From Herpetosiphon aurantiacus DSM 785 (lineage in GTDB: Bacteria > Chloroflexota > Chloroflexia > Chloroflexales > Herpetosiphonaceae): DNA of 64,000 nt. Where the stretch lies: positions 2,309,199-2,373,198 of the forward strand of contig CP000875.1 in the NCBI GenBank assembly GCA_000018565.1. The letters run 5' to 3'. Both the position numbers and the translations under genes were made by a program. Below are positions 1-7,974 of this stretch, one piece after another (the first letter of the stretch is position 1; the number at the start of each line of letters is the position of its first letter). Under the pieces are notes generated by a model. The model had not been told where the DNA came from. It saw only the letters and a list, made by a program, of their open reading frames with translations, and did not search any database.

Positions 1-1
1 T

Positions 2-859
2 GATGACCAAGGGTATTTAGAAAAAGTACGCAAATTATCTGAGCTAGTGAGATGCGCAAGCAAAAAAGCTTTACAGGAATGTGTAAGGCTTGTTATAAAA
101 CAAATTATTGATACGAAAGAGCTTAAAGCAAGCATTCTGTCTGATAAAAAGCCTCCTAAAAAAGCTTTTCGATTTCCGTCGTTAGAAAATGAGTCTGAAC
201 AGTTTTTCTATTTAAACGATACACGACAAGGAGATCAAACATTTCTGCCGTTTCGGCCAATTATTTATGGTGGCGATGATGTGACCTTTGTGTGTGATGG
301 ACGGCTGGGAATTGCCCTCGCGATTAAGTTTCTCCAAGCGTTTAACCAAGCAAGTGCTCCCGAAAACTTGCATGGGTGTGCTGGGATCGCAATTGTTAAG
401 GCCCACTACCCTTTTGCGCGAGCCTACGATTTAGCCGAACAGTTGTGTAGCTCGGCTAAGCAGAAAATTGGCGACCATAAGGCCTCAGCAATCGATTGGC
501 AAATTGCCATGACTGGAATTACTGGATCATTGGGAGAGATTCGTGAGCGTGAATATCAAACAACTTCTGGTGCATCACTGAGTCTACGTCCAGTTTCAAT
601 TACTGAGAATGCGCCATCAGATATGGTTGATTGGAATTCGGTAGCAGAAATTATTGATAACCTCCGATCGAGCGAATGGACTGATAAGAAAAATAAAATA
701 ATGCAACTGCGCGAAGTTCTACGCCAAGGCTCAGATAAAGTCGCTGAATTTGAAAAATTATACAAGATTGATATTAATCGAGGATGGATTGATAACGTAT
801 GTATGTACTTTGATCCAATTGAATTACTTGATTTTTATTATCCGTTGGAGGCCCGATGA
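2..859 (+). CDS. cas10: Cas10 (type III CRISPR large subunit), C-terminal part, 5' end outside window
   Basis: The frame is open from base 2, so this is the 3' part (285 codons) of a gene that starts upstream. A GGDD motif at bases 269-280 sits in a hydrophobic beta-hairpin context (IIYGGDDVTF), the signature of the Cas10 palm/cyclase domain that makes cyclic oligoadenylate on target RNA binding. The following FARAYDLAEQLCSSAKQ stretch resembles the helix after the palm in Cas10, and the last 100 residues are helical like its D4 domain. The stop overlaps the next start (ATGA), and RAMP genes follow. Whether an N-terminal HD nuclease is present cannot be seen. Family assignment is firm; the type III-D label comes from the neighbours. 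Confidence 0.9.
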   Translation, partial: DDQGYLEKVRKLSELVRCASKKALQECVRLVIKQIIDTKELKASILSDKKPPKKAFRFPSLENESEQFFYLNDTRQGDQTFLPFRPIIYGGDDVTFVCDGRLGIALAIKFLQAFNQASAPENLHGCAGIAIVKAHYPFARAYDLAEQLCSSAKQKIGDHKASAIDWQIAMTGITGSLGEIREREYQTTSGASLSLRPVSITENAPSDMVDWNSVAEIIDNLRSSEWTDKKNKIMQLREVLRQGSDKVAEFEKLYKIDINRGWIDNVCMYFDPIELLDFYYPLEAR

Positions 860-1542
860 GCAGCTACACAATCAAAATTACACTATTGAGCGATACAACT
901 TTTGGGACTGGTGATGGCATTGTTGGTTTAATTGATCAAGAAGTTGAATATGATCAGTATGGATTTCCATTCTTGCGCGGACGCACGCTCAAAGGTTTGC
1001 TTTGTGATGAATGCGATACCTTTATTGCTGGAATTGAATCTAATTCTAATCCTGAATTTGATGAAATTCGACGAATGCGTGACCAATTATTTGGAGTTGG
1101 TGGGAGTGTAGCTAGAAAAGAATCACGCTTGCATTTTAGTGATGCGATTTTACCATTAGCGATTCAGAATACGCTTAAAAGCTATGAATTACCAACCCAT
1201 GAAATACTCAATGCATTAACCGTTATTCGTCGCCAAACTGCGATTGAGAATGCTACAGGAGTGGCAAAGCCACATAGTTTACGGTCGCAACGGGCAGTTA
1301 TTCATGGATTAACCTTTGAATCTATAATTGATTGCAAACAAGATTTAGAACCAGCAGCCAAAGAATTATTAGATCTCAGTTGTCGTTTGTTACGGCGTTT
1401 GGGCACACAGCGCAATCGTGGCCGTGGCCGAGTTAAATGCTGCTTGATCGATCATTCCTCAGCGAACCAGCATGATAGAGATGAACATAATAAGCCAAAT
1501 AATTTTTCTACATTGAAGCAATTACTGGGAGTTGAAGCATGA
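856..1542 (+). CDS. cas7: Cas7 (Csm3-like RAMP) of type III-D effector
   Basis: A 228-residue single-domain RAMP protein forming part of the crRNA-binding backbone. Visible features are the N-terminal beta strand (TIKITLLSDTTFGTGDG), a GLID loop whose Asp27 aligns with the catalytic Asp of the Csm3 family (target RNA cleavage), the FLRGRTLKGLL segment at residues 39-49 matching the Csm3 PGSSLKG region, and a Gly/Arg loop RNRGRGRV at 186-193. GGAGG lies 7 bases before ATG 856, and the start overlaps the Cas10 stop. In the characterised Synechocystis III-Dv complex the equivalent domain is fused to Cas5 and Cas11; here it is a separate gene overlapping the Csx10 gene by 4 bases. Confidence 0.88.
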   Translation: MSSYTIKITLLSDTTFGTGDGIVGLIDQEVEYDQYGFPFLRGRTLKGLLCDECDTFIAGIESNSNPEFDEIRRMRDQLFGVGGSVARKESRLHFSDAILPLAIQNTLKSYELPTHEILNALTVIRRQTAIENATGVAKPHSLRSQRAVIHGLTFESIIDCKQDLEPAAKELLDLSCRLLRRLGTQRNRGRGRVKCCLIDHSSANQHDRDEHNKPNNFSTLKQLLGVEA

Positions 1543-3119
1543 TTTCATTGAAATATACCATTACAACCGAGCAACCACTTTTAATTACTTCGTTACAAGG
1601 TGATCCCAATAGTAGCGTGTCGTTTGATTATATTCCTGGCAGCGCAATTCGTGGCGCATTAATTGGGCTGTATCAACAAAAAAAACAAAGCACTGCTGAC
1701 TTACTTGATGATCCTACGGCTAAACGTTTATTTTTTAGCCCTCAAACCCGCTTTTTAAATGGCTATTGCGCGATTGACGAAGCACGCTGTTTGCCGTTGC
1801 CAAAATCATTGCGCAGCAAGAAACGAGCTGAGCTAAGTCAAGGTTTATGGGATAGTAGTACAAAGCAGTATCTCGATAGCGATTTACACGATAAATCTGA
1901 GCATCGATCGTTTAAGTGGCGTTTTGGTTGCTTGGATTCAGCCCAAGCACTGCATCTTGCTGATTCTGTTAAAACGGTCTTGAATATTCATACGGCGCGA
2001 GATCGCCAAAAGGGCCGGGCAACTTCGGGTAGCGGCGCAGTTTTTCGCTACGAGGCAATTGCTCCAGGCCAAGGCTTTATTGGCTATATTTTGTGTGAAT
2101 TGGATACAGATGCTGCTGAAATTCAAAGCCTGCTTAAGCAATCGCAATCGTTCCTCTGGCTCGGCGGTTCGCGCAGTGCAGGCTATGGCAAAGTGCGGAT
2201 TGAGTTTGAAGCAGTTTCAGATTGGGCGGAATACACTCCAACTAAAATTGATAGCTCTCTGAATACGATTACCTTGCTGAGCGATATGCTAATTCGCGAT
2301 CAGCAAGGGCAATATACAACTGATTTGGCTGGCAAGTTAGGTCTCAAGCCAGTTCCGGAATATTCCAATATTGCTAGCACCATTATCGGTGGCTTTAATC
2401 GCAAGTGGGGCTTGCCGTTGCCTCAAGTGCCAGCAATTGCTATGGGCAGCGTTTTTGTAGTTAAAGGTGACCTCAGTCAACATTATCAAACGTGGCTTGA
2501 ACAGGGGATTGGTGAGCGGCGCAATGAAGGTTTTGGGCGGATTGCGATTAATTGGCGGCCACAAACTGATAATCAAGGCAAATTTACTCCTTTAGTAATC
2601 AAATCCAAGCCAAAATCTGCTGATTCAGCGCAGCCAACAACCCAACCAGCCTCAATACCTTCAGAACCCATCGATAATCCGCAACTCAACCTGATCAAAG
2701 AACGGATTATTCGCCAGCGGTTAGACCAGCGTTTAGTCACATTAGCCCAAACGTATTCCATTGATGCTGGGACGATTACCAGCACGCAACTAGCACGTTT
2801 ATGGCTGACTGCACGCAATAATATTGGCAAAAGGGGCTTAACGGGATTAAATGATTTGGTTGGAAGTCTGCCTACAAATGCTCAAAATCAATTTGAACGC
2901 GCGAGAATTAACCAACAGTCGTTGTTGGATTGGCTCAAAGATCTTGCTAATAAAACGAAGCCAATTGACTGGGATGAACATTTGAATTTACCAAAACCGC
3001 TGGAAATTCCTTCAGAATTACGTGATGAATACACCTTGCGCTTAGTGATGTCGGTCGCCAAACAAGCCCGCAAACAGCTTAATGCCAACAAGCCAGCAGA
3101 TGGAGCGCCACAACAATGA
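1539..3119 (+). CDS. csx10: Csx10 (Cas5-type RAMP) with C-terminal Cas11-like helical domain
   Basis: 526 residues. YIPGSAIRGAL at 31-41 is the Csx10 hallmark. Two glycine-rich loops, GGSRSAGYGKV (209-219) and GERRNEGFGRI (325-335), mark two ferredoxin-like RAMP folds. A Pro/Gln/Ser linker (about 356-380) leads into about 145 mostly helical residues with no RAMP motif, which I infer to be a fused Cas11 small subunit because no separate cas11 gene is present. Csx10 is the Cas5-like subunit that binds the crRNA 5' handle in type III-D. The start codon is in an ATGA overlap with cas7. The Cas11 assignment rests on helicity, position and the known Cas7-Cas5-Cas11 fusion of III-Dv; a structure prediction would settle it. 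Confidence 0.85.
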   Translation: MISLKYTITTEQPLLITSLQGDPNSSVSFDYIPGSAIRGALIGLYQQKKQSTADLLDDPTAKRLFFSPQTRFLNGYCAIDEARCLPLPKSLRSKKRAELSQGLWDSSTKQYLDSDLHDKSEHRSFKWRFGCLDSAQALHLADSVKTVLNIHTARDRQKGRATSGSGAVFRYEAIAPGQGFIGYILCELDTDAAEIQSLLKQSQSFLWLGGSRSAGYGKVRIEFEAVSDWAEYTPTKIDSSLNTITLLSDMLIRDQQGQYTTDLAGKLGLKPVPEYSNIASTIIGGFNRKWGLPLPQVPAIAMGSVFVVKGDLSQHYQTWLEQGIGERRNEGFGRIAINWRPQTDNQGKFTPLVIKSKPKSADSAQPTTQPASIPSEPIDNPQLNLIKERIIRQRLDQRLVTLAQTYSIDAGTITSTQLARLWLTARNNIGKRGLTGLNDLVGSLPTNAQNQFERARINQQSLLDWLKDLANKTKPIDWDEHLNLPKPLEIPSELRDEYTLRLVMSVAKQARKQLNANKPADGAPQQ

Positions 3120-4657
3120 GTATTAATGCAACTCGTATCATTCGTAAACGGATTATTTTCAAGGCCGAGCTAGTGCTTACAAGTGCGGCGGTCTTCAGTA
3201 ATGGTGATAGCGACCCAATTATTGATATGATGATTCTGCGCGATAGTTGTGAGCCGCAAAAGGCGCTTTTGCCAGGTAGTAGTTTGGCTGGGGCTTTACG
3301 CAGTTATTTAAAAGATATAACCAAAGATGACACAGCGATTGATAAATTATTTGGCTGTATCGGTGATGAAGAGGTTGGTGAATATTTTGGGCAAAGTCGG
3401 CTCTTGATTAGTGATGCAGTCAGTCGTGAGCCGATTCAGGCTGAATTACGCGATGGGGTGCGGATTGACCATGCCACCAGAACTGCTGCTGATCAGGCAA
3501 AATATGATTTAGAGGTGTTGCCAGCCGGAACGTGCTTTAGCTTAGAGCTTGAATTTATTGTACTGGAAGAAGTACCAACTATCAATCTGTTGCCATTAGT
3601 AGTTCAAGCTTTGCATGGCCTTCAGACGGGCCAAATTAGCCTTGGCATGAAGAAAAATCGTGGATTGGGGCAATGTAGCGTTAAAGGTTGGGATATTTAT
3701 GAAATAGATATGACCAAGCCTACTGAAATTTTTGGCTGGCTTGAGCGTGATGATAAGAACCCTATTCCTACCGCTGCGCAACATTCTAATCTCTATGACT
3801 ATTTTGGGTTCCAACCTGCCGATGCCAGCCGCTATCCGGTAACGCTTACAGCAAATTTTACCTTTGCTGATGATGCGATGTTAATTCGTTCGGCTCTCCA
3901 AACCAATAATCTAGAAGATCTGATCAATAATCCGGATGATCAGACTGTATCCAAGAAGATTCCCGATCCTGTGCATTTGCAAACACGGGTTGATGGCACG
4001 TTGCAGCCCGTTATTCCTGGTACAAGTTGGGCTGGGGTTTTGCGCCATCGGGCTTTACGCATTTTGAATACTTTGAAAGTGGCAACTGCCGAGCAGCAAC
4101 TTGATGAGTTATTTGGCTTTGTTATAGAGCAGCAAGCTAAAGCACAGGCCAGCCGAATCATGATCAAAGATAGCATTATTCAGCACCCTGCGACTGAACC
4201 ATTAGTGCAAAACCGCATTGCAATTGATCGCTTTACGGGTGGTGCGTTTGATGGGGCGCTGTTCAGCGAAATGCCGGTGTGGAAAACCGACCAAACTTGC
4301 GTCACGCTTGAAATTTCGATCAAACCACCCCGACCAAAAAAAGAAGCCCAACAAGATCAGCAAAAACCAGAAGATACGCCACAGCCTGATCCTAAGCCAA
4401 CGCCTAAATTTAATCAGGCTGAAGTTGGCTTGTTGCTGTTATTGCTCAAGGATTTGTGGACTGGCGATTTGGCGATTGGCGGAACCAGTAGCATCGGGCG
4501 CGGGCGACTTCAAGGGCTTGAGGCCACGTTAACCGTCGATGGTGCTGAATTTTGCTTCAAGCAAGCCACTGATGGTATCGGTTCATTGCATATAACAGGA
4601 ACTGGCAAGCGAGATCAATTACAAATGTATGTTGAAGCGATCGGAGCGTCCTCATGA
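3116..4657 (+). CDS. Cas7-2x: tandem double Cas7 (RAMP) backbone subunit
   Basis: 513 residues with two RAMP units. Unit 1 has IID with Asp37 at the Csm3 catalytic position, LLPGSSLAGALRS (51-63) and the glycine loop GMKKNRGLG (177-185). Unit 2 has VIPGTSWAGVL (299-309) and GGTSSIGRGRL (455-465), preceded by a Lys/Pro/Gln-rich linker (about 405-430). I see no clear equivalent of the catalytic Asp in unit 2. The arrangement matches the Cas7-2x subunit of the III-Dv complex, which places two Cas7 folds on the crRNA in one chain. Start and stop are both in ATGA overlaps, so translation is probably coupled to its neighbours. Confidence 0.85.
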   Translation: MSINATRIIRKRIIFKAELVLTSAAVFSNGDSDPIIDMMILRDSCEPQKALLPGSSLAGALRSYLKDITKDDTAIDKLFGCIGDEEVGEYFGQSRLLISDAVSREPIQAELRDGVRIDHATRTAADQAKYDLEVLPAGTCFSLELEFIVLEEVPTINLLPLVVQALHGLQTGQISLGMKKNRGLGQCSVKGWDIYEIDMTKPTEIFGWLERDDKNPIPTAAQHSNLYDYFGFQPADASRYPVTLTANFTFADDAMLIRSALQTNNLEDLINNPDDQTVSKKIPDPVHLQTRVDGTLQPVIPGTSWAGVLRHRALRILNTLKVATAEQQLDELFGFVIEQQAKAQASRIMIKDSIIQHPATEPLVQNRIAIDRFTGGAFDGALFSEMPVWKTDQTCVTLEISIKPPRPKKEAQQDQQKPEDTPQPDPKPTPKFNQAEVGLLLLLLKDLWTGDLAIGGTSSIGRGRLQGLEATLTVDGAEFCFKQATDGIGSLHITGTGKRDQLQMYVEAIGASS

Positions 4658-5304
4658 AATCACTAAGCGAGATTATTCAGCACTTCATTCCTGATCAAGC
4701 TAGCACAATTCAGGGTTTGACATTTAAGTGGTTGCTAGCATTTGCGATCGATGGAGTTATTTGGGGCAAATTTGATGCTGATCGGCTGATTATGTATGAA
4801 AAATCCGATCTTCAAGGCTATAACGAGGCGATTCAAGCCAGTTATACCCCATTTCGCTCAGAAACCTTGCAGCAAATGTTGATTTTTGGTGAGCAAGCCC
4901 AACTTTCAATCTGGCGCGACGATGATCAATGGGGTAGCCACATTATTCGCGATAGTGCGAATATTATTGATGAAACGCAAATATTATGGGGAACCCATGC
5001 CGAGGCCGTTGGTGATTGGACATTTTTGACTGATGGCAACCAAGGCATGCACCACTTAATCCCCTTGGATTTGGCGACTTGTAATGCCCAAAAAAGCAAC
5101 GGTGTTGCTTATCAAATCGAGCAAAAACCTAATGGGCAACGCCAATTTAAAGCCAAACTTCAGTTTGAGCGAACAGAAGCCGATTGGCGACCAGCCCAGT
5201 TGGTGTTGCACCATTCAATCGAATTCGATGAACATGGAATCGCCACAATTCGCGCTAGCCGCTATGTTGATTTGCGTTGGCAAACTCAAGGAGCTGAAGT
5301 ATGA
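4654..5304 (+). CDS. csx19: Csx19 (type III-D accessory subunit, TIGR03984-like)
   Basis: 216 residues, no RAMP glycine loop. The opening (FKWLLAFAIDGVIWGKFD), the central FRSETLQQMLIFGEQAQLSIWRD, and LWGTH...GWTFLTDGNQGMHHLIP-like text match my memory of the TIGR03984/Csx19 family, which occurs only in type III-D loci and is a stoichiometric subunit of the III-Dv complex. It lies between cas7-2x and cas7-insertion with ATGA overlaps on both sides. Its biochemical role is not evident from sequence. Family assignment is by recall of the pattern plus context, not by a search. Confidence 0.8.
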   Translation: MKSLSEIIQHFIPDQASTIQGLTFKWLLAFAIDGVIWGKFDADRLIMYEKSDLQGYNEAIQASYTPFRSETLQQMLIFGEQAQLSIWRDDDQWGSHIIRDSANIIDETQILWGTHAEAVGDWTFLTDGNQGMHHLIPLDLATCNAQKSNGVAYQIEQKPNGQRQFKAKLQFERTEADWRPAQLVLHHSIEFDEHGIATIRASRYVDLRWQTQGAEV

Positions 5305-7460
5305 AAAAGCACATTCGTAAGATAGAAAATGATAACCGTATTGCAATTGCGCCTTACAATTTTGTGCCCCTACCGGATCGGGTTATCACGCTTGATCCTG
5401 ATAAAGATAAGATCGATCACGCTAGGTATGCTAATAATAGAAATACTGGGCAAATTGACTGTAAACTGACAACGGAAACGGATCTCTATATTCGCAGCGG
5501 ATTAACTGCCAGCGAATTTGCAGCGTCGCAACAAAATGCCCAACCCGTAGATCCTCCCCAACGTGCTAGTTTAGAAGAATTAATCGCAGTATTACAAACC
5601 AACCCGAAAAATAAACCCCAATTTTTCTCCACTACCAATAGCAATCAACCTGTAATTCCGGCTAGCTCGTTGCGCGGCATGATTCGTTCCTTGGTCGAGA
5701 TTGCTAGTTTTAGCAAAGTTGGCTGGGTGAGTGATAATCCTCAATTCTTTTTTCGAGCAGTAGCCGACAATAAGAGATCTATAGGGATCTATTATAAAAA
5801 TAAAATTAAAAATGTTCAGGCAGGGTATGTTTGTAAAATTGGAGATAAATGGGTAATATTCAAAGCGAAAGTTATTAATGGGAAAAATTTTTGTTGGTAT
5901 AAACCTTGGAATTCCTTGAACGACGATATTATCAGAGAAATTGGCATATCTATGTTTAATGATAATGATTTTTCTATAGGTTATAAGCCAATATATTTTG
6001 ATAATCCGAATTTTGATGAACACAGAAAATTTATAACAGATAGAATATCAGTAAGAAATAATTTGAATAATAAAGGATTTATAACTAATAGTGGTAATAT
6101 GTTAGAAACAGGTGAGGAAGGAAATAGTAATAGGAAGAATTATTGTATTATTTTTGAGAAATCTCAAGAGCATAAATACACAATCAATGATCAAGCAATC
6201 TATGACTACTGTAATAATCTGACTGAATTTCAAAAATTATTAGGCGAAAAAGGATGTCTGATAAATGGTCGTCCTATTTTCTTCATTGAGCCTACTCAAG
6301 AAAAAGGGGAAGTTATTTATTTTGGGCATAGTCCTAATTTTCGTTTGGCTTATCGTAGGGATGATCTCGATAAAGCAGTATCAGCCTTGGATTGTCTCCC
6401 TTCTGAAATCAGTAGTAACTTAAATATACCTGATCTGGCCGAATCAATCTTTGGTTATGTGCGTCAAACCAAAACAAATGATCAGAATCGGGCTGCCGTT
6501 AACAATAGCTTGTCTCAAGAGGGAGAAAAAAAGCAAGCCTTAGCCGGGCGGGTATTTTTTAGTAATGCCCATCTCTCGCCTGAACAAGGTGATGTATTAA
6601 AAGAAACACACATTCCGCAGATTTTGGCTAGCCCGAAACCAACAACCTTCCAGCATTATTTGGTTCAAATAGATCCTGCGCAAGATCAATTAGCGCATTA
6701 TTCAACCAAAGGTGCTGTAATTCGTGGGCGTAAACTGTATTGGCATCAACAACCTTCAAATGCTTATACGACCGATATTAAACAGGTTGAAAAAGCTCAA
6801 ACCCAATACACTTGCATTACTCCTGTAAACCCAGGCACAACTTTTGAATTCACCATTCGCTTTGAAAATTTGAGCGATGTTGAATTAGGGGCGTTGTTAT
6901 GGGTGCTGGATCTCGCTTCATGTGCAGGAAAATATCGCTTTAAACTGGGTATGGGCAAGCCTTTAGGCCTTGGTTCAGTGGCGATTAATTATGAGTTGCA
7001 ATTGACTGACCGCAAACAGCGCTATCAGCGCTTGTTTGCTCGTGATGGCAATTGGGAGACGGGTTTTGAACCATCAAGCCAAGCGACCCAAACCAAGGCG
7101 ATTGATGCCTTTTGTAAGTTTATTGATGATAACCTTGGTATGGATATTGAGGAGACCGAACAAATTCAACAACTTAGATCATTGTTAGCCTACCGTAACG
7201 GCGAAGGAATTTTATTTGCAGGGTTTTCGAGTGGTGAAGACTCAGCCTTACGTTATATGGAGATTGAACGGAATACCAAGATGTCGTTTTTGCCAAGTCA
7301 AGAGGATAAAAAAAATAAGGAAGCAATGATCAATGAATATGATGATCGTAGAGTTTTGCCAAAACCTTCGCAAGTTGCACCGCCACCTCCCCGAGAATTA
7401 CCACGACCACCAATCGCAGATGATCCAATAAAGGTTACGGTGCGCCGTGTCACACGATGA
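5301..7460 (+). CDS. Cas7-insertion RAMP subunit (TIGR03986-like), exon 1; interrupted by a group II intron at 7439/7440
   Basis: The unspliced frame reads 719 codons and stops 7 codons into the intron; the true exon ends at base 7439 (713 codons). RAMP marks: VIPASSLRG (118-126), GAVIRGRKL (472-480) and LGMGKPLGLGSV (549-560). Between about residues 149 and 353 lies a long Asn/Lys/Ile-rich, visibly AT-rich insertion, the feature that names the Cas7-insertion subunit of III-Dv. A Pro-rich hinge (about 694-709) precedes the splice site. Joining to exon 2 at 9862 keeps the frame and gives 769 residues. Without splicing the protein loses the 56-residue tail and gains VRRVTR. The start is in an ATGA overlap with csx19. 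Confidence 0.85.
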   Translation: MKKHIRKIENDNRIAIAPYNFVPLPDRVITLDPDKDKIDHARYANNRNTGQIDCKLTTETDLYIRSGLTASEFAASQQNAQPVDPPQRASLEELIAVLQTNPKNKPQFFSTTNSNQPVIPASSLRGMIRSLVEIASFSKVGWVSDNPQFFFRAVADNKRSIGIYYKNKIKNVQAGYVCKIGDKWVIFKAKVINGKNFCWYKPWNSLNDDIIREIGISMFNDNDFSIGYKPIYFDNPNFDEHRKFITDRISVRNNLNNKGFITNSGNMLETGEEGNSNRKNYCIIFEKSQEHKYTINDQAIYDYCNNLTEFQKLLGEKGCLINGRPIFFIEPTQEKGEVIYFGHSPNFRLAYRRDDLDKAVSALDCLPSEISSNLNIPDLAESIFGYVRQTKTNDQNRAAVNNSLSQEGEKKQALAGRVFFSNAHLSPEQGDVLKETHIPQILASPKPTTFQHYLVQIDPAQDQLAHYSTKGAVIRGRKLYWHQQPSNAYTTDIKQVEKAQTQYTCITPVNPGTTFEFTIRFENLSDVELGALLWVLDLASCAGKYRFKLGMGKPLGLGSVAINYELQLTDRKQRYQRLFARDGNWETGFEPSSQATQTKAIDAFCKFIDDNLGMDIEETEQIQQLRSLLAYRNGEGILFAGFSSGEDSALRYMEIERNTKMSFLPSQEDKKNKEAMINEYDDRRVLPKPSQVAPPPPRELPRPPIADDPIKVTVRRVTR

Positions 7461-7974
7461 CAGATCACCCGTTCAACGGGTAGGGATTGGCTCGAATATC
7501 CTTGGTTCACCAGCCTTACCTAGCGTGGAAACACAAAGGGGACAGCAGCATGGCTGGAAAGCGGCTAAAGGGCAGAGGCGTTGCGCCCCGACGTGCCGCA
7601 AGAACCGCACTCTATGGTTAATGCTGAATTGCATCAAGTCTAGTCTCATCCATATGCCGTAGCCATGCCTGGAAAAACGCCTGGTAATCACCAGTGTCGC
7701 TCATCTGATCTCATTTGCCGTACCAATGAAATCAACAGCCGATGAGCGTGGAGCCTCCAACGGGGAGGTTAAGAGACGAACGGACAACCTACGGGGTGCT
7801 AGTACGTCTGTCATCGATTGGAACACGGGATCGCCTACGGGTCGCGAGGCCTATGGCGACGGAACTCCCATAGTAGTCGTGGGCGTAACGACCCATTGCG
7901 GCGTATAGGAAAGCTATACACAGGGCGAAGGGGAGTAGGTGATTTTTGACTGTTCTGGTAGAAAGGAGCGCGAG

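Noticed and set aside
7884-7889. CGTAAC as EBS1 (perfect complement of exon GTTACG)
   Set aside because: It lies in the domain III-like region (TAGTAGTC...GGCGTAACG), where group II introns conserve a GTAAC loop; the candidate at 7658-7664 is better placed.
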